A DNA stretch of 64,000 bases from Reyranella sp. (lineage in GTDB: Bacteria > Pseudomonadota > Alphaproteobacteria > Reyranellales > Reyranellaceae). The stretch is from positions 1 to 64,000 of the forward strand of contig JAKFVH010000247.1 of NCBI GenBank assembly GCA_021732285.1, read 5' to 3'. Both the position numbers and the translations under genes were made by a program. Of this stretch, positions 1 to 8,079 are shown piece by piece (position 1 is the stretch's first letter; every line of letters starts with the position of its first letter). Below the pieces are notes generated by a model. The model saw only the letters and a program-made list of their open reading frames with translations, was not told the origin of the DNA and made no database searches.

Positions 1-1
1 C

Positions 2-118
2 GCAAAGCTCGGCGGATGGCATGAATACCAAGCCAAACCTCCGGGACCCGTGACCTTCCACAACGGATTAGCTACCTTCCGTACCTTCTTCGAGGGATGG
101 GCCTTCAAAAATGTGTAG
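2..118 (+). CDS. C-terminal end of a probable IS4-type transposase (5' part outside window)
   Basis: An open frame runs from the window edge to a TAG at 116-118 and encodes 38 residues, including a GGWHEYQAKPPGP stretch followed by GLATFRTFFEGW. That pattern (G-x-W, a proline/glycine turn, then a G-L-x-x-F helix and a G-W near the end) is like the C-terminal tail of IS4-family transposases as I remember them, where the last helix ends a few residues after the catalytic domain. The stretch is less GC-rich than the genes that follow, which fits a mobile element. It stops 10 bases before a repeat that lacks its left arm, so the insertion sequence end probably lies around 119-128. The family call rests on a short tail and is tentative; the catalytic DDE residues would be upstream of the window. 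Confidence 0.45.
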   Translation, partial: AKLGGWHEYQAKPPGPVTFHNGLATFRTFFEGWAFKNV

Positions 119-128
119 ATGGCCTAGA

Positions 129-248
129 GCGAAGCTGGGGAGGTGGCCCGCAGGGCCGGAGGGGTCATGGGCGTCAACGTTGATGCTCATGACCCCTCCG
201 CCCGCTACGCGGGCACCTCCCCATCGCGGACTCCGCGATGGGGAGGGA
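129..248. repeat. Modular palindromic repeat, family A, copy 1 (left arm missing)
   Basis: Right half of hairpin H1 (AGCGAAGCTGGGGAGG), then H2 (TGGCCCGCAGGGCCGG), a central stem (AGGGGTCATG / CATGACCCCT), H3 (CCGCCCGCTACGCGGGCA) and H4 (CCTCCCCATCGCG / CGCGATGGGGAGG). The other five copies in this window begin with CCTCCCC; here that arm is absent and the transposase tail sits in its place. It lies in the 3' flank of livF. Confidence 0.85.
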
Positions 249-271
249 AGTGCTGAGCAACCGCAGCATGC

Positions 272-991
272 CTACCGCGCCTTGGCGCTGCCGAGATAGG
301 CCCGCTGAATGACGTCGTCCTCGGCGACGTCGCCGGGAGCGCCGGCGAACGTCACCTTGCCCTGTTCCATGAGAAAGAACTTGTGGGCCACCTTCAGTGC
401 CATGTGGGCGTTCTGCTCGACCATGAAGATGGTGATGCCGTCGCGGTTCAGCTCCTCGACGATGGCGAAGATTTGCTCGACGATCAGCGGCGCCAGCCCC
501 ATCGACGGCTCGTCCATCATCAGGAGCCGTGGCCGGCTCATCAGCGCGCGCGCCACCGCCAGCATCTGCTGCTCGCCGCCCGACAGCGTCCCCGCTTGCT
601 GCGCCCGGCGTTCCTTGAGGACCGGGAAGCGCGCCAGCAGCGCCTCGATGTCGCTTGCGATCGCGGCGCGGTCGCGGCGCAGATAGGCGCCGGCGGCGAG
701 GTTCTCGGCCACCGACATGTGCGGGAACACCAGCCGGTTCTCCGGCACCAGCGCAATGCCGCGGCTGACCACGCGGTCGGCCGTCTCGCCGACCAGCTCG
801 GCGCCGTCGAAACGCACCGACCCGCGGCGTGGCCGCAGGATGCCGGCAATGGTGTACATCAGCGTCGTCTTGCCGGCGCCGTTGGGGCCGAGCAGGCAGG
901 TGATGCGGCCGGGATCGACCGAGAGCGACACGCCCTTCAGCGCCTCGATCTTGCCGTAGGCGGTGACGACGTCGTTCACCTCGAGCATCAT
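272..991 (-). CDS. livF: LivF, ATP-binding protein of branched-chain amino acid type ABC importer
   Basis: Cytoplasmic ATPase of a HAAT-family importer that powers uptake of branched-chain amino acids or related amides and acids. The 239-residue product has Walker A GPNGAGKT near residue 37, signature LSGGEQQ, Walker B LLMMDEPS and an H-loop region, with the short length typical of LivF. Start chosen at the ATG at 991, which overlaps the livG stop in an ATGA junction; an in-frame ATG three bases later is equally possible. A longer upstream frame is only the antisense of livG coding. It is the last gene of livKHMGF and is followed by repeat copy 1. The true substrate cannot be read from the ATPase. 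Confidence 0.93.
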   Translation of the reverse strand: MMLEVNDVVTAYGKIEALKGVSLSVDPGRITCLLGPNGAGKTTLMYTIAGILRPRRGSVRFDGAELVGETADRVVSRGIALVPENRLVFPHMSVAENLAAGAYLRRDRAAIASDIEALLARFPVLKERRAQQAGTLSGGEQQMLAVARALMSRPRLLMMDEPSMGLAPLIVEQIFAIVEELNRDGITIFMVEQNAHMALKVAHKFFLMEQGKVTFAGAPGDVAEDDVIQRAYLGSAKAR

Positions 992-1734
992 TGCGCCGTC
1001 CCCAGATAGGCCTCGCGCACCGCAGGGTCGGCCTGCACCTCGGCCGGCGTGCCTTCGGCGATCTTGCGGCCGAAGTTCAGCACGCACACCCGGTCGGTCA
1101 CGGCCATCACCAGCTCCATGTGATGCTCGATCAGCAGGATGGTGTAACCCTGCTGCTGCAGCGCGCGGATGCGCTCGTCGAGCTGGGCGATCTCTTCGGC
1201 GTTCATGCCGGCGGCGGGCTCGTCGAGCAGCAGCAGCCTGGGCTTGGCCGCCAGCGCGCGCGCAAGCTCGAGCCGGCGCTGCTCGCCGAAGGCGAGGCTG
1301 CCGGCGAGATCGTCGGCGCGATGCGCGAGCCCGGAGAATTCCAGCGCCTTGGTGATGCGCTCGCGCGCGTCGCTGCGGCCGCCGATCCAGCGCTTGAGGA
1401 AGCGCGTCTCGGCGCGATGCGACGGTGCGTTCTCGGCCATCCACAGGTTCTCCCAGACCGTGAGGTTGGCGAACAGGCGGATGTTCTGGAAGGTGCGCGC
1501 GAGCCCCAGCGACAGGCGGCGATGGGTCGGCACCGGCGCGATGTCCTTGCCTTCGAACAGGATCTCGCCGGCGGTGGGCTGATAGAGCCCGCAGACGAGA
1601 TTGACCGTCGTGCTCTTGCCCGAGCCGTTGGGCCCGATCAGGCCGAACACCTCGCCGGGCCGGATGGAAAAGTCGATGCCGTCGACGGCGCGCACGCCGC
1701 CGAAATGCTTGGAGAGGCCGCGCACCTCAAGCAC
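988..1734 (-). CDS. livG: LivG, ATP-binding protein of branched-chain amino acid type ABC importer
   Basis: Second ATPase of the liv importer, 248 residues. Visible motifs are Walker A GPNGSGKST (about residues 34-42), a signature of the LivG-type variant form AFGEQRRLELARAL, Walker B LLLLDEPAAGM and the switch histidine in LLIEHHM. LivG proteins carry the longer loop after Walker A seen here (residues about 85-125). It overlaps livM upstream by 8 bases and livF downstream by 4, so the three are translationally coupled. It works with LivF as the nucleotide-binding heterodimer beneath LivM and LivH. Confidence 0.93.
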   Translation of the reverse strand: MLEVRGLSKHFGGVRAVDGIDFSIRPGEVFGLIGPNGSGKSTTVNLVCGLYQPTAGEILFEGKDIAPVPTHRRLSLGLARTFQNIRLFANLTVWENLWMAENAPSHRAETRFLKRWIGGRSDARERITKALEFSGLAHRADDLAGSLAFGEQRRLELARALAAKPRLLLLDEPAAGMNAEEIAQLDERIRALQQQGYTILLIEHHMELVMAVTDRVCVLNFGRKIAEGTPAEVQADPAVREAYLGTAQ

Positions 1735-2647
1735 GACGCTGCTCCCCGCGCCATTGCTCGCGGCTGAACAGGCGCGCCAGCCGCCGCGCCGTCGCGGCGT
1801 CGATCAGGCCGTGCGGGCGCAGGTTCATGGCCAGCACGATCAGCGCGCCAAACAGGAGGTTGCGCCAGTCGCCCAGGAAGCGCAGGCCCTCGACCAGGAA
1901 GCCCTGCACGAAGATCGCCGCGACGATGGTGCCGAACACGCTGCGCAGGCCGCCCAGGATCGGATAGGCGATGGCGAAGGTCGCCAGCAGCACGTTGAAG
2001 TTCAGGTGCTCGATGTGGGTGGTGTAGTGGGCATAGATCGCGCCGCCCAGCCCGGCGATGAAGCCGCCGATGGTCATCGCCGTCACCTTCACCGCGGTGA
2101 GGTTGATGCCGACGCTCTGCGCCGCCACCTCGTCCTCGCCCACGGCGCGCAGTACGGCGCCGAAGCGGCTGCGGTCGTTCCACCACAGGGCGCCCGCGAC
2201 CAGCGCCACCACCGTCCACACGAACAGCATCACTTCCAGGCTGGTCCAGCCGTTCTCGGGGAACCAGCGGATCTGCCGGAAGCCCTCGCCGCCCAGCGGC
2301 CCGATCTTCACCTCACCCTTGGCGATCTGGTAGTCGAAGTTGAAGAAGAACAGCCGCACCGCCTCGCCGAAGGCGAGCGTGGCAATCACCAGCATCAGCC
2401 CGCGCACGCGCAGCGCCGGGAAGCCGACCAGGCAGGCCATGAGGGCGGCACCCAGGCCCGCCACCAGCATCGCCGGCACCAGGTGCCAGCCGGCGAGCAC
2501 CGTCAGCATGCCCGCGACATAGGCGCCGATGGCGAAGAAGCCGGCCTGGGCCAGCGACACCTGCCCGGTCTGCAACACGATGTAGGCCGACAGGCCGAGC
2601 AGGGTGTGGAAGCCGATGATCTGCGCGAGGCTGTAGTAGAAGTCCAC
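1727..2647 (-). CDS. livM: LivM, permease of branched-chain amino acid type ABC importer
   Basis: Inner-membrane permease of 306 residues with about eight to nine hydrophobic segments and the LivM landmark near the N terminus, where QTGQVSLAQAGFFAIGAY matches the conserved GQxSLxxAxFxxIGAY segment. A second recognisable block, AIAYPILGGLRSVFGTIVAA, sits near residues 230-250 and corresponds to the G-G-x-G/R-S-x-x-G motif where the permease meets the ATPase. It overlaps livG by 8 bases and follows livH by 11. Length and hydropathy are normal for the family. Confidence 0.92.
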   Translation of the reverse strand: MDFYYSLAQIIGFHTLLGLSAYIVLQTGQVSLAQAGFFAIGAYVAGMLTVLAGWHLVPAMLVAGLGAALMACLVGFPALRVRGLMLVIATLAFGEAVRLFFFNFDYQIAKGEVKIGPLGGEGFRQIRWFPENGWTSLEVMLFVWTVVALVAGALWWNDRSRFGAVLRAVGEDEVAAQSVGINLTAVKVTAMTIGGFIAGLGGAIYAHYTTHIEHLNFNVLLATFAIAYPILGGLRSVFGTIVAAIFVQGFLVEGLRFLGDWRNLLFGALIVLAMNLRPHGLIDAATARRLARLFSREQWRGEQRRA

Positions 2648-2658
2648 CGTTCGCCCCC

Positions 2659-3537
2659 TCAGTCGTGGCCGCGGCCGGAGAATAGCCCGCCCGGCCGCAC
2701 CACGAGGAAGACGAACAACAGCAGCATCACGTAGATGTCGCGCTCGGTGACGTTGCGCAGCGCCTGGAACAGGTTCTCGGCGGCGCCCACCATGAGCCCC
2801 GCGACGATGGCGCCGGGGATGCTGCCCAGGCCGCCGATCACGGTGACGATCAGCCCTTTCACGGTGATCGGTCCGGCGATCAGCGGCGACAGCATGCCGA
2901 CCGAGGCGCCGATCATGGCGCCGGCGACGCCGCCCAGCAGGCCCGCGATCACGAAGGTGAGCCCGTTCACCGCCTGCAGGCGCATGCCGCAGAGCTGCGC
3001 CGCCACCGGCTGCTGGGCCACGGCGCGTGTCGCCATGCCGAGCCGCGTGCGATAGAGCAGGGCGAGCAGCACCGCCATCGCGACGACGCAGACCAGGAAG
3101 ACGCCCACCAGGTCAGCGCGCAGCATGAAGTCGCCGATCTCGATCGGATCGCCGTCGTAGATCGCCGGATAGTTCTGCGGCATGCCGGCGGTGGAATGCA
3201 CGATGATCTCGTCGAGCAGCAGCAGCATGCCCACGGTCGACATCAGCGTGGCAAGCGGCGAGGCCAGCGGAATGAACCGGAAGCAGGTGAGATAGATCAG
3301 GTAGCCGATGACGCCGGACGCCGCGATCGACAGCGGAAACACGCTCCACGGCGGCAGCCCCATGAGCTGCGGTCCGACCAGCCCGCAATAGGCGCCGGCC
3401 AGCGAGCCCGCGGCATAGCTCATGTTGATCTTCTGCATCACGCCGAAGACCAGCGTGAAGCCGATGCCGATCAGCGAGTAGGTCGTGCCGAACAGCAGAC
3501 CGTCGATGATCGCCTGCACATAGTCGACGAAGCCCAT
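2659..3537 (-). CDS. livH: LivH, permease of branched-chain amino acid type ABC importer
   Basis: Integral membrane permease of 292 residues that pairs with LivM. It starts with the typical LivH N terminus (QAIIDGLLFGTTYSLIGIGF, then LVFGVMQKINMSYAAG), and near the C terminus has TVIGGLGSIPGAIVAGLMVG, the conserved ATPase-contacting loop. The gene starts 78 bases after livK; a strong hairpin lies in that gap and may reduce read-through, as is common downstream of binding-protein genes that must be expressed at higher level than the membrane parts. Confidence 0.92.
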   Translation of the reverse strand: MGFVDYVQAIIDGLLFGTTYSLIGIGFTLVFGVMQKINMSYAAGSLAGAYCGLVGPQLMGLPPWSVFPLSIAASGVIGYLIYLTCFRFIPLASPLATLMSTVGMLLLLDEIIVHSTAGMPQNYPAIYDGDPIEIGDFMLRADLVGVFLVCVVAMAVLLALLYRTRLGMATRAVAQQPVAAQLCGMRLQAVNGLTFVIAGLLGGVAGAMIGASVGMLSPLIAGPITVKGLIVTVIGGLGSIPGAIVAGLMVGAAENLFQALRNVTERDIYVMLLLFVFLVVRPGGLFSGRGHD

Positions 3538-3565
3538 GAGCCTCCGGGGGCCAGGAGAGCAGGAT

Positions 3566-3600
3566 CTTGCGGACCGCGCGCGTCACGCGCGGTCCGCAAG
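3566..3600. terminator. Perfect 15-bp stem hairpin between livK and livH
   Basis: Arms CTTGCGGACCGCGCG and CGCGCGGTCCGCAAG enclose a 5-base loop. It lies in the gap between livK and livH, within their transcript, so it may act as a partial terminator or a 3' stabiliser for livK mRNA. The GGACCGCG core also occurs in the palindromes at 51245 and 62131, so it may be a dispersed repeat. There is no U-tract on the minus strand. Confidence 0.7.
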
Positions 3601-3615
3601 AAGTCTATCCGATGC

Positions 3616-4821
3616 TCAGTTGGTCACCGGGTTGTGCAGCACGACCCACTTGCCGTCCTTGGCGTGGACGTAGAGGTAGGGCTTCACCGCCTCACGGTCG
3701 TCGGTGCGCTTGCTCGTGCCGAGCAGGCCGCCGGTTTCCTTCAGCGCGGCCAGGCCCTTGCGGATCTTCTCGCGGTCGGCCTGGACGGTGTCCGGCTTGG
3801 CGAGCACGCCCTGTTCCTCCATCAGCTTCTTCAGGATGAACATGTTCTCGTAGGTCGCCGCCGAGTGCAGGTCGAGCGACCCGTTGAACTTGGCGGCCTG
3901 GGCGGCGGCGGCTTCCGCCGCCTGGTTCACCGGCGCGAAGCTGGTCGGTATGACGATGCCCTCGGCTTCCCGGGCGCAGCCCTGCAGGGTCTCGAGGCTG
4001 GACGAGCTGGTGAGCCCGATCAGCATCTTCACCTTGACGCCCTGGCGGCGCATCTCCTTGAGCACGCCGCAGGTGGTGAAGGGATGGGCCGCGATGGCGA
4101 GGATATCGGGCGCCGCCGCTTTGATCTCGCGGACCTGCTGGGCGAAGTTGGTGTCTTCCAGCAGCCACTTGGCCTCGCCCTTGACCTCGAGCCCGGCCTT
4201 GGGTGCGGCTTCCTTCATCACGGCGTACCAGGTCGCCCGGCTGTGGGCGAAGTTCTCCTCGACGCCGGCGAAGATGGTCTTGAGATCCGGCTTGGTCTGC
4301 TTCACCCAGCTGAACAGCGAGGTGTACATCTCGGCTTCGCTGGGCACGTTGCGGAACGCCCATTCCGAGATCTTGGCCAGGCCGCCCTTGATCGCGACGT
4401 CGGTGAAGATCGGGAACTGCAGGCCGGAGTCGCTGGCATCGCCCGCCTTCTTCTGCAGCACGCCGAACAGCGGCTCGGCGACGTTCGAGCAGGTCGGGCC
4501 GATGGCGACCAGGGTCGGTCCGGAGGCGATGCGGCGCACGACCGAGATGCCTTCCTCGGCGGTGCAGCGATCGTCGAGGAACTCGACCTCGATCTTGCCC
4601 GTGGCGCCGTCGCCAAGCTTGACGCCGCCCTGGCTGTTGATCAGTTCGGCGGCCGCCCGCATCGCGGCCTCGCTGTTGACGCCGAACGAGCGCACGACGC
4701 CGGACTTGGCGCCGAACCCCTTGATGACTACGCTACGCTCCTGGGCGCCGGCCGGGCCCGTGACGGCGAGGCCGGCCAAAGCAACGAACGCGGATCCAAG
4801 CAGCAATGCAGTCTTGCGCAT
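3616..4821 (-). CDS. livK: LivK-type periplasmic substrate-binding protein
   Basis: Periplasmic receptor of the liv importer, 401 residues. The start at 4821 gives a clean Sec signal peptide (MRKTALLLGSAFVALAGLAV, cleavage after AGA near residue 27). The body has the type I periplasmic-binding fold pattern: an early SEAAMRAAAELINSQGG helix, AIGPTCSNVAEPLFGVLQ, and AFRNVPSEAEMYTS in the position where Leu/Ile/Val-binding proteins have the FRTxPSD-like block. The canonical ligand-binding SS/T positions are not clearly retained, so the ligand may be an amide, aromatic acid or other compound instead of leucine. It is first in the operon and the promoter should lie in 4822-4931. Confidence 0.88.
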   Translation of the reverse strand: MRKTALLLGSAFVALAGLAVTGPAGAQERSVVIKGFGAKSGVVRSFGVNSEAAMRAAAELINSQGGVKLGDGATGKIEVEFLDDRCTAEEGISVVRRIASGPTLVAIGPTCSNVAEPLFGVLQKKAGDASDSGLQFPIFTDVAIKGGLAKISEWAFRNVPSEAEMYTSLFSWVKQTKPDLKTIFAGVEENFAHSRATWYAVMKEAAPKAGLEVKGEAKWLLEDTNFAQQVREIKAAAPDILAIAAHPFTTCGVLKEMRRQGVKVKMLIGLTSSSSLETLQGCAREAEGIVIPTSFAPVNQAAEAAAAQAAKFNGSLDLHSAATYENMFILKKLMEEQGVLAKPDTVQADREKIRKGLAALKETGGLLGTSKRTDDREAVKPYLYVHAKDGKWVVLHNPVTN

Positions 4822-4931
4822 GACGTGTTCCTCCCTCGAGATGGGACGCCAAACCCGATGATCTTTTTCTTGGTTCGTTGGGCGGAATCGGGCCCTGTCT
4901 GCCGGCATCTGTCAATGAAAAGTCGCGGTGG

Positions 4932-5318
4932 ATGAGCACGGCGGATGACGTCAGGGCCGTGCTGGAGCGCAAGGCCGCCGCGCTCAAGCAGCGATCCGCA
5001 GCAAAGCTCCTGGAACTGCTCGAGGCGGAGTTCGTCTATGTGACGGCCTCCGGCCGCCGGCTCCGTCGTGATGCCTACGTCGAGAACGGCACCGGCCCGC
5101 ATGGGCTGCGCTTCCAAAGCCAGGAGATCGAGGGACTCGAAGTCGCGGATTTCGGCGACATCGCCATCGCGACGATGACCCTTCACGATCGGTTCGAGGT
5201 CCAAGGCCATGCCGTAGCCGAGACCTATCGGTCGTTTTGCGTGTTTCGCCGGCACGGCTCCGCCTGGCTGTGGGCCGGCGGGCAGACCTGCGCGGCAGGC
5301 CGGCCGCCCAACTCGTAG
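4932..5318 (+). CDS. NTF2-like (SnoaL/DUF4440-type) small protein
   Basis: A 128-residue protein with the cone-shaped NTF2-like pattern: an N-terminal helix pair (VRAVLERKAAALKQRSAAKLLELL), FVYVTASGRRLRRDAYVENG, then alternating strands ending in RSFCVFRRHGSAWLW and GGQTC. DUF4440 proteins show the same order (helix, F-x-x-V, strand with T-x-x-x-R). No catalytic residue set is evident; such proteins include small isomerases and ligand binders. The start at ATG 4932 fits the family length; the Shine-Dalgarno sequence is weak. It is transcribed away from livK, and its stop directly abuts the stop of the serine hydrolase gene on the other strand. Confidence 0.75.
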   Translation: MSTADDVRAVLERKAAALKQRSAAKLLELLEAEFVYVTASGRRLRRDAYVENGTGPHGLRFQSQEIEGLEVADFGDIAIATMTLHDRFEVQGHAVAETYRSFCVFRRHGSAWLWAGGQTCAAGRPPNS

Positions 5319-6476
5319 TCAGGCGAGAGCTGCCCTCACGGCACGGGTGAAGGCCACCACCTCGTTGCGCCGGTGGTGGTCGCCGGGCGGCGCATAGGCG
5401 GGCTCCGGAAAGGCGCCCAGGGTCACCACGACGAGGTCTTCCTTGTGGAAGATATCGATGCGCTGGCCGGAATGGCCCAGCGCCGACATCACGCCGTCGC
5501 CCAGCCACCAGCTGTAGCCGTAGTGGGTGATGTCGATGACCGGCGGCGCCGGCACCTTGAAGGCAGGCGTCGACGCCGCCTCGACCCAGCCCTCGGGCAG
5601 CACGCGCTTGCCGTCGATCACGCCGTCGTCCAGCACGAACAGGCCGAAGCGGCCGAGGTCGCGCAGCGCCATGCCGGCGCGGCTGCCGCCGATCTCCTGC
5701 CCATCCTCGCTCTCGAGCGTATAGAAGCCATCGTACTCCATGCCGGCCGGTTGCCAGATCTTTTGCGACATGTAGTCGGCCAGCGGCATGCCGACGGCCT
5801 TGGTGAGGGCGGCGCCCAGGAGATACGTGTCGCCCGAGTTGTAGAGGACCGTCGTGCCGGGCGGATGGGCCCGCTCCAGCGAGGCCATCAGCTTCAGCAC
5901 GCCGCCCGGCACGCGATCGGCCAGCGACTTGCTGTAGCGGTTCACGTGCGAGGTGCGGTCGGTGTAGTCCTCGACCCAGCGCGTGCCCGACGACATGGTG
6001 AGCACATGGCGCAGGCTCACGCCCTCGTAGGCCGAGCCCGCGAGGACGGGCAGGTATTTCGTCAGAGGCTCGTCGATCGACTTGATGGCGCCGTCATGGA
6101 CGGCGGCGCCCACCAGCATCGCCGTCATCGACTTCACCGTCGACATGGTCGACCAGCGGTCATGCTCCCCGAGGCCAAGCCCATAGCGCTCCAGCACGAC
6201 GTGGCCGCGATGGATCACGAGCGTGCCGACGATGGCGTTGCGGTCCATGAAGGCGCCGACGTCGTACTCCCGATCGTTCGCCACGTAGCGTGGATCGATC
6301 TCCGGCCCGTACGGCAGCGGACGAGGCGCCGGCCCGCGCCGGATCACGCGATGGGCAAACAGCTTGTCGACGATGCGGTAGGCGTAGGGCTGGACCCAGG
6401 GCGGCAGGAAGAGGAATTCCTCGCCGAGCGGCAGATGCAGGCGCGGCGCACAGAGGAGAGGGGCGGGAGCATTCAT
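5319..6476 (-). CDS. Serine hydrolase, beta-lactamase/class C fold
   Basis: A 385-residue hydrolase of the beta-lactamase/esterase B group. The nucleophile motif S-x-x-K is in MSTVKSMTAML (about residues 112-122), the second motif is the variant YNSGDTYLLG where the family normally has Y-x-N, and the third motif is GHSGQ in place of K-T-G, as in many esterases and 6-aminohexanoate-dimer hydrolases. There is no signal peptide, so the enzyme should be cytoplasmic. This suggests ester, amide or oligomer hydrolysis and not penicillin resistance. It starts 17 bases after the antitoxin gene stop, so it may be co-transcribed with the toxin-antitoxin pair. Confidence 0.85.
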   Translation of the reverse strand: MNAPAPLLCAPRLHLPLGEEFLFLPPWVQPYAYRIVDKLFAHRVIRRGPAPRPLPYGPEIDPRYVANDREYDVGAFMDRNAIVGTLVIHRGHVVLERYGLGLGEHDRWSTMSTVKSMTAMLVGAAVHDGAIKSIDEPLTKYLPVLAGSAYEGVSLRHVLTMSSGTRWVEDYTDRTSHVNRYSKSLADRVPGGVLKLMASLERAHPPGTTVLYNSGDTYLLGAALTKAVGMPLADYMSQKIWQPAGMEYDGFYTLESEDGQEIGGSRAGMALRDLGRFGLFVLDDGVIDGKRVLPEGWVEAASTPAFKVPAPPVIDITHYGYSWWLGDGVMSALGHSGQRIDIFHKEDLVVVTLGAFPEPAYAPPGDHHRRNEVVAFTRAVRAALA

Positions 6477-6493
6477 GGGGAGCTATATTTCCG

Positions 6494-6826
6494 TCAAACG
6501 AGCTCGAGCTGAACCTTGCGCCCGACGAGGGCCGCTGCTCGCTGCAGGGTTTCGATCGTCACATTGCCGTCTTCGGGATCGAGCACGCGGTCAATCTGGG
6601 TGCGGCTGGTGTGCATCATCGTAGCGAGCTGTCGCTTGCTGAGCTTGCGCTCCTTCATCGCTTCGGCGAGCTGCCAGGCGATCACTTCCTTGATCGCGCG
6701 GGCCTGGAATTCTTCGAATACGCCTTCCTCCTTGAGAAAGTCGTCGATCGACGAGCCTTTGTGCTTGTTGGGATGCTTTCCAGGAGGTTTGCCGGGATGC
6801 TTTGCGTTCTTGCGTCGTTCAACCAT
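6494..6826 (-). CDS. XRE-type antitoxin of a HigB/Gp49-like toxin
   Basis: A 110-residue protein: a basic, proline-rich head (KNAKHPGKPPGKHPNKHKG), then an Xre-type helix-turn-helix (AWQLAEAMKERKLSKRQLATMMHTSRTQIDRVLDP region) and the ending VTIETLQRAAALVGRKVQLEL. This C-terminal pattern is well known for antitoxins paired with RelE/Gp49-type toxins. The toxin-first gene order and the 8-base overlap with the upstream toxin frame are typical of higBA-like modules, where the antitoxin represses its own operon. The start at 6826 was chosen for the family length; the longer upstream frame belongs to antisense and toxin coding. Confidence 0.82.
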   Translation of the reverse strand: MVERRKNAKHPGKPPGKHPNKHKGSSIDDFLKEEGVFEEFQARAIKEVIAWQLAEAMKERKLSKRQLATMMHTSRTQIDRVLDPEDGNVTIETLQRAAALVGRKVQLELV

Positions 6827-7088
6827 TCTCAACCTCTTGCTTGCGCTTTCGTGCGATCGCCAATTCCTCATCAGGAGTTTTTTGCATCTTCTTGATGAAG
6901 CCATGGAGCGCGTAGAGCGCGCCGCCATGAAAGCAGATGAAAACCCGAGATATTGTCCTGCTGGGCAGTTCCGTTCGCACTTCCCACAATCCACGACCCA
7001 AAGACCGGCAAAGCGGCATGCCGACCGGCCAGCGATACTGCACCCTTTGCAAATCCGCGCCGACCTCCAACCGATCAAGCCGGTTCAT
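6819..7088 (-). CDS. RelE/HigB-like (phage Gp49-like) toxin, start codon uncertain
   Basis: From the first ATG the 89-residue product contains RWPVGMPLCRSLGRGLWEVR, SRVFICFHGG and LHGFIKKMQKTPDEELAIAR, the diagnostic blocks of Gp49-like mRNA-cleaving toxins. Family members normally have about 25-40 more residues at the N terminus, and here the same frame continues upstream to about 7190 with matching sequence (IPLVFYCTAAGNEPVRDWL) but no ATG, GTG or TTG. Either translation starts at a rare codon (ATA or CTG are present) or the toxin has lost its start and is damaged. The remaining frame is intact and overlaps the antitoxin by 8 bases. Confidence 0.72.
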   Translation of the reverse strand: MNRLDRLEVGADLQRVQYRWPVGMPLCRSLGRGLWEVRTELPSRTISRVFICFHGGALYALHGFIKKMQKTPDEELAIARKRKQEVENG

Positions 7089-7294
7089 CGCCTTCAGCCA
7101 GTCTCGAACCGGCTCGTTGCCGGCGGCCGTGCAGTAAAAGACGAGAGGTATTTCGGCGTAGTCGAGTGGTCGGCCGGCACCAACGACTATGTACTATAAA
7201 AAGTGCCGGTAGGCAAAGCATCCCGCCCGACAGGCGGACGGCTGAGCCAATTCTTTGAAGACATTGGTCTTTGACGTGGCACGACCATTGCTTC

Positions 7295-7312
7295 AACTTG
7301 TTATGACAAGTT
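7295..7312. promoter_or_regulatory. Perfect palindrome, likely operator of the GntR regulator
   Basis: AACTTGT-TATG-ACAAGTT is an 18-base perfect inverted repeat that ends 11 bases before the gntR start codon. GntR/HutC proteins bind short palindromes of this size and usually regulate themselves. A TTGACG at 7271-7276 may be part of the promoter. Assignment of the site to this regulator is inference from position. Confidence 0.6.
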
Positions 7313-7323
7313 AGGACAAGGCA

Positions 7324-8079
7324 ATGGCCATCGAAAATGGACCCGTGCCAATGCACTCGCAGCTTCGACAGCTGCTGCGCAGCGAGATTTTAGGCGGCGT
7401 GTTCGCGCCGCTCGACAAGCTGCCGTCGGAAGCGGAGCTCAGCGCCCGGCACCAAGTCAGTCGCATCACGGTCCGGCATGCGCTGGGCGACCTGCAGAGC
7501 GAGGGGCTGATCTTTCGTGTCCAGGGCAAGGGCGCCTACGTCAGCAAGCCCAAGGCCCGCCAGGACATCACGACCCTGAAAGGCTTCGACGAAGCCATGG
7601 CGCCGCTCGGCCACACGACGCGCAACGAGCTTTTATCGTTCGAGCAGGTGCCGGCACCCTTCGACGTCGCCGACAAGCTCGGCATCGAACACGACATCAC
7701 CGTCTGCAAGATCCGGCGCCTGCGCTTCCTCGACAACCTGCCGGTCTCGGTCGACGAGAGCTATCTGCCGATCGACGTGGGCAGCGGCCTGGCAGCCAAG
7801 GACCTGGCCACGCGTGACATCTTCCTCATCATCGAGAACGACTTCTCCATCGATCTCGGTCGCGCGCAGCTCGCCATCGAAGCCGTCGCAGCCACCCGCG
7901 AGACGGCAGCCCTCCTCGGCGTCGATGAGGGAGCGCCGGTGCTCCGCATCGAGCGCCTGACCTTCAGCGCCGACGGCCGGCCGATCGACTTCGAGTACCT
8001 GGTCTATCGCTCCGACAGGTTCCGCTACGAGCTGTCTATCCAGCGCCGCCATCCCGGGAAGGAGACGCCCCATGCTTAG
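7324..8079 (+). CDS. GntR-family (HutC subfamily) transcription regulator
   Basis: A 251-residue regulator with an N-terminal winged helix (LPSEAELSARHQVSRITVRH at about residues 37-56, then the wing GKGAYVSKP) and a C-terminal UTRA effector-binding domain recognisable by ITVCKIRRLRF, ESYLPIDVG and the closing RIERLTFSADGRPIDFEYLV. UTRA domains bind small molecules such as urocanate, amino sugars or fatty acids. It heads an operon with an ABC importer, an amidohydrolase and a nucleoside hydrolase, so the effector is probably the imported compound or its product. The downstream permease gene overlaps its end by 8 bases. Confidence 0.9.
   Translation: MAIENGPVPMHSQLRQLLRSEILGGVFAPLDKLPSEAELSARHQVSRITVRHALGDLQSEGLIFRVQGKGAYVSKPKARQDITTLKGFDEAMAPLGHTTRNELLSFEQVPAPFDVADKLGIEHDITVCKIRRLRFLDNLPVSVDESYLPIDVGSGLAAKDLATRDIFLIIENDFSIDLGRAQLAIEAVAATRETAALLGVDEGAPVLRIERLTFSADGRPIDFEYLVYRSDRFRYELSIQRRHPGKETPHA

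Noticed and set aside
3196-4935. 579-codon plus-strand reading frame opposite livK and livH
   Set aside because: Same effect of high GC on the reverse strand of real genes; the livKH reading has clear family motifs and a signal peptide.
5319-6476. Penicillin-resistance beta-lactamase
   Set aside because: No signal peptide, and the second and third motifs deviate to the esterase type.
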